Below are positions 8,973-19,400 of a DNA stretch of 64,000 nucleotides, piece by piece (position 1 is the stretch's first letter; every line of letters begins with the position of its first letter). The DNA comes from Dysosmobacter segnis (GTDB taxonomy: Bacteria > Bacillota > Clostridia > Oscillospirales > Oscillospiraceae). The stretch spans positions 24,692 to 88,691 of the forward strand of contig NZ_JACOQI010000014.1 of assembly GCF_014297285.1 (NCBI RefSeq), written 5' to 3'. The notes under the pieces are model-generated. The model was not told where the DNA came from. It worked only from the letters and a program-made list of their open reading frames with translations, and searched no databases. A program made the translations under genes and the position numbers.

Positions 8973-11405
8973 TTATTTATCGCGGATTTTTATATTTTCT
9001 TCCATTTTCGGGGGGGGGGTGACATGTTCCCCTTCTGTATAATATTTCTCTTTATTTTCATACATCAGGTAGTCCGCCTGACGGATGGCCTCCGCAAGGG
9101 GATGCACGCCGCTGACGCCGCCGATGCTGACGGACAGGTGCAGCTCCGGATACTCCGGAATGACGATCCGGCGGACCGCCTCCCGGATCTCGTTCTGCTT
9201 CCGCACAAAAATATGCTCGTCCATTTTGGGAAACAGCAGTAAAAATTCGTCGCCGCCGTAGCGGATCAGCGTATCCGTACTGCGGATGCAGGAGTGGATC
9301 GCGGCGACAATGTCCCGCAGGACGGTGTCTCCGGTTTGGTGGCCGTAGGCGTCATTTACCTGCTTGAAGCTGTCCACGTCGATGATCGCCACATGCTCCA
9401 TGCCCTCCAGATGGGAGCGGTAGGACTCAAAATACCGCCGGGCATAGGTGTTCGTGAGCGGGTCCATGAACAGCTCCATGTTCTCGGCCCGGCTGTGATC
9501 CAGCAGGAGCCGGGTGCCGTTGGCGTCGATCCAGCGGCCCTCACTCAGCTTGGACAGCATTTCCAGCACACAGGGCATCCCATTCAGGCACAGGTATTTG
9601 GAAATGACGAAGTACATATCCGTATTGGTAAATTCCAGCTTGTTCAGGGTCGTTTTCTGGGCGAGTGCCCGGGAGGAAATGCAGTTGGCGCAGCTGCGGC
9701 CGTTGTCCCAGAAGGCCGCGCAGTGGCTGCCGTTGGGATGGAGAACGCCCTGCTCGTCCAATTCCAACACGGAATTGGTAGTGGGGTCTACGAGGCGAAC
9801 AACATCGAATACCATTCTCAGACGGCGCATCTCCGCCGCGAGGGCCAGCGTGCCGTCCTCCGTATTCACGTCCGCAGCCGACAGCAGCAGCGGCTTTTTG
9901 ACGGAGAGCTGCGGGTCCACCAGTTGACCCACGGCGCCCACATAGTGCTCCGGCTGCCGGTCGGACCACAGCGTCCGCACCCGCAGGTCGCACCAGTGAT
10001 GCTCCGTGCCGCAGGGCAGCAGCAGGCTCACGGAAAATTCCGGTGTTTCCTTGGTCGTGGCAGCCATCGCCTCCTGCAGCCGGTGGAAATCCTTCTGACT
10101 CAGGCGGCAGAAGCACTCCGGGTGAGCAGCGTTCTTCACCGTATGGCGGTACTGGGGCGGTTCATCCCAATTGGTGATGTCCGCCAGACCGGAAAGCGCA
10201 TCGAACTCAAACTGGATCCCGCCGCTGCAGGACGCGAAGAAGTCGATGCGCTCCTGCAAGGACTCCAGTATCCGCTGCACCCGGTCATTCCGCGGCAGAT
10301 CGGCCCGGGCCAGAAGCTCATCGGACAGCCGGTTCACCTCCAGCCGGTAGGGATCTCCGTCCAGCGGGACATGGGACGTAATGCGGAGCCGGGGCGATAC
10401 GTCCGCCAGACATTCCAGCAGCAGCGGATTGAAGGCGCCGCACTCTCCGCCCAGGATCATGGCGATGGCCGTATCGTGGTCAAAGGCTTTTTTGTAGCAC
10501 CGCTCGCTGGTCAGCGCGTTGTAGACATCTGCCAGTGCCACCACCTGCGCGGCGATGGGGATCCGTTCTCCCCGCAGCCCGTCCGGGTAGCCGTGGCCGT
10601 CCCACCGCTCATGGTGCCAGCGGCAGATCTCCAAAGCGTAACGGAACAGCGGCTTTTCCTGTCCGAAGGTCATCTGCTCCAGGATCACCGCGCCGGCTGC
10701 CGCGTGGGTCTTCATCACAGCGAATTCCTCCGAGGTCAGCTTCCCCGGCTTATTCAAAATCTCCTCCGGAATGGTGATCTTGCCGATATCATGGAGGGCG
10801 GAAGCCGTTTTGATCAGGGCGATGTCCTCCTCGGAAAGGTGGTAGGCCTTCGTCTTCTCTACCAGCCGGCGGAGCAGCAGCTCCGTTATGCTGCGGATGT
10901 TGCGGATATGGTCGCCGCCCTCATGGTTGCGGAACTCCACCACATGACTGAGAATTCCCACCATCAGGTTGCTGTTTTCCTCTTTTTCCCGGATCTGGTC
11001 GGAAACCAGATACATCAGCCGCTTCTGGTTGGCATAGAGCTTCAGGGTATTTTCCACGCGGTGGCGCACGATAAAGGTGTCGAAGGGGCGGCGGATATAG
11101 TCCGTAACGCCCATGGCGTATGCCTGCTGAATGGCCTGATTGGTCTCATCGGTGGAGATCATGATGACCGGGATCTCATCGATCCACCGGAAGCGGTTCA
11201 TCTGCTCCAGCACCTGAAAGCCGTTCATCTCCGGCATATTGATGTCCAGCAGCATCAGATCCACCGTCAGCTTCTTTTCCATCAGCCGGACAGCCTCCCG
11301 CCCATTTTGAGCCTCAATATAGTGATACTGCTCTCCCAGGATCTCCATCAGCATCATGCGATTCAGTTCCGAATCGTCAACGATCAAGACCGTCTGTCGT
11401 TCCAT
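8973..11405 (-). CDS. Response regulator with HD-GYP and GGDEF domains (c-di-GMP metabolism)
   Basis: 810 residues from ATG 11405, chosen because AGGAGGGG lies 8 bases upstream; a longer frame starts 30 bp earlier. N-terminal REC: VLIVDDSELN, phospho-acceptor in LLDINMPEMNG, and Arg in place of the usual Lys in YIRRPF. The HD-GYP phosphodiesterase has intact HDIGK, HHERWDGHGYPDG and LADVYNAL motifs. Two PAS-like segments follow; the second contains a Cys cluster (HCAAFWDNGRSCANC). The C-terminal GGDEF domain has RYGGDEF intact, and an RxxD inhibitory site (RSTD) exactly five residues before it. The protein could therefore both make and degrade c-di-GMP, with phosphorylation on the REC as the switch. 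It is co-transcribed with HPt and kinase genes. Confidence 0.94.
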   Translation of the reverse strand: MERQTVLIVDDSELNRMMLMEILGEQYHYIEAQNGREAVRLMEKKLTVDLMLLDINMPEMNGFQVLEQMNRFRWIDEIPVIMISTDETNQAIQQAYAMGVTDYIRRPFDTFIVRHRVENTLKLYANQKRLMYLVSDQIREKEENSNLMVGILSHVVEFRNHEGGDHIRNIRSITELLLRRLVEKTKAYHLSEEDIALIKTASALHDIGKITIPEEILNKPGKLTSEEFAVMKTHAAAGAVILEQMTFGQEKPLFRYALEICRWHHERWDGHGYPDGLRGERIPIAAQVVALADVYNALTSERCYKKAFDHDTAIAMILGGECGAFNPLLLECLADVSPRLRITSHVPLDGDPYRLEVNRLSDELLARADLPRNDRVQRILESLQERIDFFASCSGGIQFEFDALSGLADITNWDEPPQYRHTVKNAAHPECFCRLSQKDFHRLQEAMAATTKETPEFSVSLLLPCGTEHHWCDLRVRTLWSDRQPEHYVGAVGQLVDPQLSVKKPLLLSAADVNTEDGTLALAAEMRRLRMVFDVVRLVDPTTNSVLELDEQGVLHPNGSHCAAFWDNGRSCANCISSRALAQKTTLNKLEFTNTDMYFVISKYLCLNGMPCVLEMLSKLSEGRWIDANGTRLLLDHSRAENMELFMDPLTNTYARRYFESYRSHLEGMEHVAIIDVDSFKQVNDAYGHQTGDTVLRDIVAAIHSCIRSTDTLIRYGGDEFLLLFPKMDEHIFVRKQNEIREAVRRIVIPEYPELHLSVSIGGVSGVHPLAEAIRQADYLMYENKEKYYTEGEHVTPPPKMEENIKIRDK
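9010..9019. repeat. Ten-base G homopolymer inside the GGDEF gene tail
   Basis: Ten G on the plus strand (CCC codons for Pro-Pro-Pro in the gene) lie 3' of the GGDEF domain. Gain or loss of one base would only change the last dozen residues, because all frames stop soon after. Confidence 0.7.
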
Positions 11406-11532
11406 ACAGCCATCCCCTCCTGCTTCCGCTTGCAAAAAAGCGTGTCAATGTCCGCTTTTTGTTTTCGTATATTCATGCACCGCAGGTCTTCGCCGCGATG
11501 TACCGCGGCGACGGCCTGCTTCCCTCCCCCGG

Positions 11533-11880
11533 TCAGTCCACTGCCCGGAGAAGCTCCACCGTTCTGTTGTACGCCTGCGCCAGCTGGTCGTAAAGTGCTT
11601 CGCTGCCGTCCAGCCGTCCGGCCCGCAGCAGCTCTGTCAGCTCGCTGGCCGGGGCGGTCAGATGGGAAAAGCCCAACGTCAGGCACAGACCCTTAATGGT
11701 ATGCGCCGCCCGGAACGCCGTTTCCACGTCGCCCTGTTCCAGTGCTTTCGTCAGTTCCGCAAAGCTCTTGTCCTCCGGGAATTTCACGGCGAACTTCCGG
11801 ATCATGGCTTCGCTGGGAATTCGCTGGAAAATCTCCTCAAAATCCGCGCCCATCGCCTGATAACACTGCTTGATCGTCAT
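11533..11880 (-). CDS. Histidine phosphotransfer (HPt) protein
   Basis: 115 residues, a stand-alone HPt domain. The phospho-accepting histidine is in FRAAHTIKGLCLTLGF, the standard AHxLKG-type motif, within a predicted four-helix bundle. It would relay phosphate between the REC domains of the hybrid kinases and the response regulator downstream at 8973-11405. It is the first gene of the signalling operon, 82 bp after the last pilus gene, with a large hairpin between them. Confidence 0.93.
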   Translation of the reverse strand: MTIKQCYQAMGADFEEIFQRIPSEAMIRKFAVKFPEDKSFAELTKALEQGDVETAFRAAHTIKGLCLTLGFSHLTAPASELTELLRAGRLDGSEALYDQLAQAYNRTVELLRAVD

Positions 11881-11920
11881 TTTTGTGCCCCCATATCTGC
11901 TGTCAGCATTTTTATGAATG

Positions 11921-11961
11921 CAGCATTGTAACCACCGGCATAACCGGTGGTTACAATGCTG
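11921..11961. terminator. Perfect 18-bp inverted repeat between pilus and signalling operons
   Basis: The arms 11921-11938 and 11944-11961 (CAGCATTGTAACCACCGG and its complement) are perfect around a 5-base loop. No T-run follows on the minus strand, so it may be a factor-dependent terminator, an mRNA-processing or stabilising hairpin, or a protein site. It begins 1 bp after the last pilin stop codon. Confidence 0.5.
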
Positions 11962-11962
11962 T

Positions 11963-12451
11963 CTAATTCGTCTCCTGATTGATCTGCTTCACTTGAAAAT
12001 CGGCCTCGGCCAGCTTGGTGTCCCGCCGGTCCTTGATTTGGAATTTAACGGTAAAAACTCTTTCCGTACCATTATATTCTACGGAAAAATCTTTGACCTT
12101 CAAGCCCTCCGGATAGGCGTATGCACCCAGGAATTTATTTTCTCCCAGATACACCTGACCGCTGTCAGAATTCAGGGTAAAAATCTCGTTAGCCGCACCT
12201 TCCACATAGCCCACGCCCTGAATAAACACCGTGTTGTCGGTCTCCACCGTGCAGTAGCGCAGCTTGTCGCTGATGGCGGTGGTCAGCGTGGAGCAAAGCT
12301 CCTGGGCCTGAGAGTCCGCCATGGAAATGCGGAAACTCCGCACCGCAGCATTGGCTCCCACCGCCACAAGGCTGCTGAACAGCAGCACGATGATCACCGT
12401 GCAGAGCATCTCCGTCAGGGTCAGGCCGTTTTGATTCCGCAGTTTTTTCAT
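11963..12451 (-). CDS. Type IV prepilin-like minor pilin
   Basis: 162 residues. A class III signal (KKLRNQNG, then LTLTEMLCTVIIVLLFSSLVA) has cleavage after Gly8 and Glu at position 5 of the mature form, followed by a soluble head of about 125 residues with no recognised domain. It is the last gene of the pilus operon and starts in an ATGA overlap with the preceding gene. It would be processed by PilD and act as a minor pilin, perhaps in priming assembly or at the tip with the giant pilin upstream. Confidence 0.85.
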   Translation of the reverse strand: MKKLRNQNGLTLTEMLCTVIIVLLFSSLVAVGANAAVRSFRISMADSQAQELCSTLTTAISDKLRYCTVETDNTVFIQGVGYVEGAANEIFTLNSDSGQVYLGENKFLGAYAYPEGLKVKDFSVEYNGTERVFTVKFQIKDRRDTKLAEADFQVKQINQETN

Positions 12452-12747
12452 GACCCGGCCCCCGTTTTATCGTAGCTGTAATAGTAATAGCCGTTGTTTT
12501 CGTAGAGCGACACCGGGCCGGAGCCGGTTTTTTTGCCGTTCGCTTCCTCTCCGGTCAGCGTGACTGTCGGAGAATTTTTCGATGTTGTTGCATACTGGAA
12601 CATAACATTCGTGTTCCGGGTCTTGGCGTTGATCTTTTCCGCTGTGACCACAGACGTGGCCAGAATGCCAAAGGCCAGCACGGCGATCAAGATGGAGACC
12701 AGAGACTCCACCAGCGTTTCGCCCCGGTTATTTCTCAGCTTGTTCAT
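12448..12747 (-). CDS. Type IV prepilin-like minor pilin (short)
   Basis: 99 residues from ATG 12747, chosen because it overlaps the previous stop as ATGA and places the class III signal at the N-terminus. The signal is MNKLRNNRG, then ETLVESLVSILIAVLAF. Mature Glu5 is present. The head is small and ends in a Tyr-rich stretch (YYYYSYDK). It resembles PilV/GspI-class minor pilins in size and position. Both ends overlap neighbouring genes, so translation is tightly coupled. Confidence 0.82.
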   Translation of the reverse strand: MNKLRNNRGETLVESLVSILIAVLAFGILATSVVTAEKINAKTRNTNVMFQYATTSKNSPTVTLTGEEANGKKTGSGPVSLYENNGYYYYSYDKTGAGS

Positions 12748-13421
12748 GGGCCTGTCACCTCGATCCCTTTGGTGATCCTCTGCGGCTCCCACTTGACCGT
12801 GGTCTTGTAAATATACGAGTCGACATCTTCGCTGGAGTAGGATTCCGACTCCTCCGCTTTTGTCAGCGTTCCCTGCATGGTCAGGGTCATGCGGCAGTCA
12901 TCCGTCTTACCCTCTTCCGGCTTCAAATACAGCTGCACCTGAATTTTGCCGTCCTTCTGTGCGGAAAAGGCAGCTTTCACCGTCCGCAGGCTGGTGTCAT
13001 CGTTGATCTTCAGATTCACTTCGATGGTATCGTTGAAAGCCTTGAGACTGGCATATTCGTTATTATCGTTGCCATTCTCAATGCAGGCGGACAGCCATTC
13101 GCCCATGATCCCCTTGGGGGGGTCTGTTACCTTGGCTTTGCGTGAGACCGTATACCCTGTGATATTCCCCTCTGCATCTTTCAGCGCGGTATGGGTCTCC
13201 GTCATGATCCGTTCATACGAATCCCCCGCAATGCTGTCCCGGATCAGCTCCGCCGCGGAGCTGACCGTCAGGTAGTTCTGCTGGGCTTCCCGGTCGCTTT
13301 TCATGTGGTGGGCGGCGCTGACGGCAGCCGTCAGGATCGCCGCGCCCACCGCCATGGCCAGCAAAATGAGCAGGAGGGCCATCAGGATCGTAGCGCCGCT
13401 GTTGTTTTTCAACTTTTTCAT
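12744..13421 (-). CDS. PilX/GspK-like minor pilin
   Basis: 225 residues. The N-terminus MKKLKNNSG is followed by ATILMALLLILLAMAVGAA, a class III-type signal in which mature position 5 is Leu instead of Glu. Lack of Glu5 is the hallmark of GspK/PilX-type tip pilins. The head of about 190 residues has no domain I recognise. A strong AGGAGG site precedes the ATG at 13421. It sits directly after the giant prepilin, and the four prepilins together look like a tip complex. Confidence 0.8.
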   Translation of the reverse strand: MKKLKNNSGATILMALLLILLAMAVGAAILTAAVSAAHHMKSDREAQQNYLTVSSAAELIRDSIAGDSYERIMTETHTALKDAEGNITGYTVSRKAKVTDPPKGIMGEWLSACIENGNDNNEYASLKAFNDTIEVNLKINDDTSLRTVKAAFSAQKDGKIQVQLYLKPEEGKTDDCRMTLTMQGTLTKAEESESYSSEDVDSYIYKTTVKWEPQRITKGIEVTGP

Positions 13422-13490
13422 CCGGATCGCCCTCCTTTCCTCTCATTTTTCCGGAAATTCCGACGGCAAACGCCGTCCCATTGTGTTTGT

Positions 13491-16400
13491 TCAGCCTCCG
13501 CCGCTTGTTCCCTTGACCGTTACCGGCAGGATCGCCGTGGCGGTGTAGTTCTTGCCGCCCACTGTGCAGGTCGCTGTGATGCGGAGCTCCGTTTCTCCCG
13601 TGGCAACGCCCGTGACCGTGATCTTGCCGTCAGCAGGCTGCTCGGTGACCGTCGCCACCTCCTGATTATCGCTGGTGACTTTCCAAACAGCCGTACAGAG
13701 TTTGCCCTTCTTGTCAACAGCCTTGAGCTGGATGATCTCTGTGCCTTCTGGGTTCAGTTCAACGCTGTCCTTTTCCAAGTCCACCTTCAGATCAGCCGTG
13801 ACCGTGACCATCAGGCGGGCGATGTAGCTGCCGTACTTCGCAATCACCTCGGTCGCGCCGGTCCCTACGCCCGTCAGCGTGACCGCAAAGTCGCCCTTGT
13901 TGGGCTCGACTGTGATTGGGACAGCCTTTGCCTTGACCACGCCCTCGGGGCTGTAAGTAAAGGTCGGCGGTTCCGCCCCTGTCCCCTCGGGTACATTGAA
14001 CAGATTCAGTTTCAGTTCCTTCGTGGCCCCGGAGGACGGCACATAGTCCGCGATCAGGTCCAGAGAGACAATGCCCTCGCTCCAGAGCATACCCACCTTG
14101 GGCCACGCGCCGTAGTGGAGGTTGACCTCCTTTGCCCCGGTGCTGTCCGTTCCCCGCAGCACGGTGGGGAAGGGATAATCCTGCCCTTGCAGAGCCGCGT
14201 CGCTGCCGGGGAAGCTGTACTTACCGTGGATCGAGGAACCGCTTTCCTCGTTGGTGACCCAGCCGAAAGCCTTGCCGCCGTTCCGATTCAGCGCGTCCAA
14301 GAAGGTTTTGTAGTACGCCGCCGGGCTTTCGTTTTGAGTCTGGATAAACTTATCCTTGCCGATCTGGTTGGACATCTGCTCGTAGGTCAGCGGAGTCAGG
14401 CCGTTGATGTGGTAGATATTTGTCTTTGCGCTGTCCCAAGTGTACTGCCCCAAATAGTCCAGCTTGCCCTTCAGCATATTATCCCGGTTCGTCTTGGCCA
14501 GATCCGAATCTTCGCCCAGCAGGTCAGTGAGTGATCTTTTCCCGCTGGCATAGAATTTCGGCAGTTGAGTGAAATCAATCTTCGCGCTGCTGTCAAGATA
14601 ATAGCAGTTGGTGATCGTCATGCTATCCGCCTGACCGTACCGGTCCGCCACGCTGCCGATGAGGGAAATAGCGGTGATGGTACCTCGCATCGCCGGGAAA
14701 GTCATGTAGGTGTAACAGTTCTCAAAGTTCGGGTTGCCGTCCTGCGATTCGCCGAAATTCTTAAAGGTAGACGAGAAGCCGCTGCCGCCGATGCCTCCCA
14801 GGTAAACGAAGGTAGCAGGGTTTTTATCCCAAGAATTATCACCCTGTACAACCTTTGCCGGAGTTCCTTTGAGGCCCACAAGATCCGTGAGTTTTTTGGA
14901 CACAACACGCTCCTTGAGCGTATTCTCACTGACCTCAATTTTGCCGCCGGTATAGCAGTTGCTCACCTTGCCCCGCACGCCGCCTACCAAGCCGCCCACG
15001 CGGACAAAGTTGCCCCATTTCGGCGCGACCAGTTTACTATCTTTATCCAGGTGCGTGCAGTTGATCTGAATGTCCACCACAGCGGAGCATCGGTCCAGCT
15101 CAAGGCTGGAAACGCCGATCAGACCGCCTACCACCGCCTCGCCGAGCCCCAGTTTGTTTTGGCTGTTGTCCTGGATCTTATAGCCCGCGATGGCACAGTT
15201 CTGGATCACCGCTTCGCTCGTTTCGCGTTCATCCGCATACTCATAGGCGATACCGGCCAACCCGCCCAGTGCGTAGGCACACTGATTGTCCGTTACAATC
15301 GAGCTGCGCTGGATGATGCCGCCGTTGTCGCTGTAAAGCACGATGTTTTCGATCGTCGCGCCTGCCGTGGTGCCGAATACGCCCACATTGTAGCAGTTGG
15401 AATTGATGGCGATGTTTTTGATGTAGTAGTTCCCGCCGTCGTACTTCCCGCCGAACCACGCGTAGAGCGTAACACTGTAATTGTTCTCATTCACACCTAT
15501 CGCTCCGGCGATGGGGTGGAACGGAGTGTTCTTTTCGCCGTTCGTCGGGTTTTCCATGTCCACGCCGTTGACGTCATGGGTCTGTGTCCAGCTCCGCTGG
15601 GGACGAGCATTCTCCGCACTGGCCCGTGATTGCTTACTATCCATCGTTTTGTATTGCAGATAGGGGAACTGCGGATAGGTTTCTGAGGTCACCGGGCGGT
15701 CCGTTCCGGTATTAAATCTGAAAGAATATTTCCTCGTCCTGTAATTATATTCTGATGTAACTTCACAGCTCCAGTTGATGAATTGGAGCTGCTTCACGGA
15801 GCGGATCTGGTACGGCTTTTTCGTGGTGGTGGTCGTTGTCTTGCCGAGGTTCTGCTCGTTGTTTCCCACATCCTCGACCGGGCAGTAGGAATCTCCGAAG
15901 AAGGGGCACACCGCATACTCATATGTCTGCGTCCCCTGCTTCAAGGTCCATGTGCCGTTGGCGGCAAGTGTAAATTTGCCACTGATGATGTCGGTCTCTG
16001 CCAACAGCCGCAGGCCGTCTTTGCCGTCGGTCCGATAGCAGGTGAAGTTGTAGCCGGACACCTGCTTGGCAAGCTCTTTTTTCGCTTCGGCGTTTTCTGC
16101 TCCAAGGACAAAGTTGCCGCTCGGCGTCAGCTTCCCACTTGTTTTGTCCTTGCAGTAGTAGCCGTAGCCGAAATCGGTGATCTTGCCGCCGTCATCGTGG
16201 GCGGTGCAAAGGCTGCTGCCCTCCTTGCGGACACCCTTTGCGTCAAAGCCGATGTAGGAGAAGTGATAGCCGCTGTTGGCGCCGCCCTCCTCCTTTTCCC
16301 AATAGACCATGCCGATGGTTCCCATGTCCGCCGAGGTCGGCCAGTCGCCGTAGTGGACGTGCTTCTTGTCCGTGGCGGTGACGCTGCTGGGATAGGGGTA

Positions 16401-19400
16401 CGCGGTCTCAGTCCCCTCGGTATTGGGATGGTTTTTGGTCTCAGCCACCTTGCTAAAGCCGGACAGCTTCAACTCCTTCATTTCCTCGTGGGTCTTCTTC
16501 TCCGCGCCGGAAGCTCCCGGCTCGTAATCGTACAGGCGCACCGTCCCCGCGAAGGTATAGGTGCCGCCGCTGAGGTAATAGCAGTCGGAAACGCTGCCAT
16601 GATCCGACGTGAAGCCGTTGACCTCCGCGCCCGTCACGGCGCTCAGGGCCGTGGCGCAGTAGCTGTTGCGGATGGTGCCCTGATTGTCGCCCACAAAGCC
16701 GGAGATCATGGCACTGCCGCGTATCTCCGTCAGTTCGATGCTGCCGAGGGCGTAGCTTTGGCGGATGTAGCCGCTGCCGTCGTTCATACCCACCAGACCG
16801 CCGGCACAATAGCTCCGGGCATAGGTGCTGGTGCCGGTGATGCTGGGAATATCGGCGCTGCATGCCTGGATCAGGCCCTCGTTGCAGCCCACCAGACCGC
16901 CGAGGTAGTAGGTGCTGCCGCTGTAGGCGCTGCCGGACAGCCGGTAGCCGGAAACGGCGCAGTTTTTGATCGTGCCGCTGTTTTTACCGGCCAATACGCC
17001 TGTATACACCGTTTTCCACTGGACATTGCCGCCCAATTTGGAGGTGGGGGCTTTTTCCAGCGGTTCCTCCGTTGTCACGACGATGTTCTCCAGCGTTCCC
17101 TCCGTAAAGCCGAACAGGCCGACGGCAAGGCCGTCCTTCCCGCTGGCAAAGGAAACGCCGGTGATGATATGACTGCCGCCGTCATAGCGGTGCTTAAAGG
17201 GAGTGGCTTCTGTCTGTCCGATGGGAGCCTGCTCCGTGACCGGTTTCCCGCCCTTGCCGTACTTTGTCCAGACATAGGTGCTGTAATCAATGTCCCGCTC
17301 CTGCTGGAAGGCGGCGTTTTTGGGCAGAACCTTCTCGTCGGCGTATTTGTCGTAATATGCGCTCAGGTTATTGAGCTGCCGCGCCGTGCGGATGCTGACG
17401 AATTCCGGCTTTCCGGCTTCGGCCGTCAGCGCAGTCTTGGCAAAATGGGGGTTGTAGTAGTATGCCTTGCCCGCCGCGCTGCCTACCGTCAGCTTCGTGT
17501 AGAAGTTCGGCTGCCCATCGACCTGCGGCACCCCATCGACCTCCTGCACCAGATCCGCAGGCAGGGGAAGCAGACAGTAGGTCTTTTTTGTGCCGTCCTT
17601 GTCGGTGACCGTGATGGTGATTGCGGTGGCCGAATTCAATTCATAGGGCTGGTCATTAACTGTCACGGTTACCTTGTCAGCAGGCAAGTTTTTCTCATAG
17701 ACTACGCCGTAGCCGTCGCCCTTCACCGTTTCCGTCGCGGACAGCGCCTCAACGTTCGCGCCGAAGAAGCCGTAGTCGTCCCCGCCGTACCACTCGTAGT
17801 ACACCAGTGCGCCGTTTTCAAACTCCGCCTTCCAGTCACCGTAATGGGGCAGGTTCTTCAGCTTGGGATAGGAGTACAGCGTCAGGCCCAGACCTTTCAT
17901 CAGGTTGTAGGCATAGGTATCGCTGTTCTTTCTGGTGAAGGCATTATTAGAAGAGTCAGAAGCGAACAGCTTTTCCGCATCCGCGGCGTTCAGCTCATGA
18001 TAGTATTTCTCTTCGCCGATGGTAGGTTTCGCCGATCCGCCGAGATAGTACACATTCTTTGGGGAAGTACCGCTTCCCCCGCCGCTGGTATTGGCTGCCG
18101 TTCCGTATGTCAGGCTTTCTCCCGTCAGCGTCGCGCAGGCGCTGTATACATTTTCCAGTTCATTGCCGGTCAGGTCGCACGCTACAAGGCCCGCAGTAGT
18201 TTTGCCCACCAAGAAACCGGCGGCATAACAATCTGTGATTTTTAACGTTGCCGTAGCAACAACTCGCCAGCCAATCAAACCGCTGGCATAACCTGCATCC
18301 GTTTCAGTGGTATCCGGATCACTGTAAAGGTAGCAATCTGCATAGGAGTGGTCAAGAGAAATCCCTCCATGCCCTATGCCCACCAGACCGCCGGCAGCGG
18401 TTTTGCCCCGGATGACCGTGGCAGCCAGACTGTTTTGGATCGTTAGCGGTTTTTCCTCTGTGCTGCCCACCAGACCACCGGCCACCTTGCCGTCGATCCG
18501 CGTGTGCTTCGTGAAGATCTCGTCTCCGGGAATGTTTTTGTCCTTGACATTTTTCAGGTACACCTGACAGCCGTCGATCGTTGTCGTGCCGTTCAGCTTT
18601 CCAACCAAACCGCCGACATTTCCGCTGCCCTTAATCTGGGCGTCGGCCAAACGGATATTTTTCAATTCACCGGCAAAGGTCTCGAACAGGCCCGCATCGC
18701 CGGTCGTGTCGGTCGTGTCGACCGTCAGGTCATAGATCACCGGGCAATAGCTTCCGATCTCACTGTGATAGCTGTTGATTTTAGGATTCACGAGAGGCAC
18801 AAAGTTCTGGGTCGGATAGAGAACACCCCAGCTATCGTTTTCATCACTCTTGAATTGGATATCCCGCTCCTGCATCGCGGCGGTGATTGCGGGCGTCTTG
18901 CTGTCGGTTCCTCGGTTTAAGCCGGAGTTCTCCTCCAGATTTTGCAGATGCCGTCCGTACTTGATCACCGCCGTCCGGCCGGTTCCGCCGAACCCGCTGG
19001 CATCATCCCGGACCTCCGCAAACAGGCTGTTGGTGGTAACGGTCTTGGAGGTTCCCTGGATTTGGTTGTTATTTGCATCCTTTACCCGGATCGTCACCGT
19101 CAGGTTTTCGCCGGGGATTAGATGCTTGCTTGTCTTAGCATCTTTAAAGCGGTCCTGCTGTCCGAAGCGCAGATTTTTTCCCGCACTGAGATTATCCAGC
19201 ACCAGCGTTGCCGTGCGGATGCCTTTTTCCGTTTTTACGGTGTCCCCCGTATTGGTATCGGTTTTAATTTCAAATTCCTGAACAGTGTTGTCGGACTCAT
19301 CCTTGATGACGGCATAAAATTGCAGGTTATTTCTGGCGCTGACCTTGCAGGAGGCCACCACCAGCAGCTGGTCCTTATTGATGACATCCACCGTAAGGTC

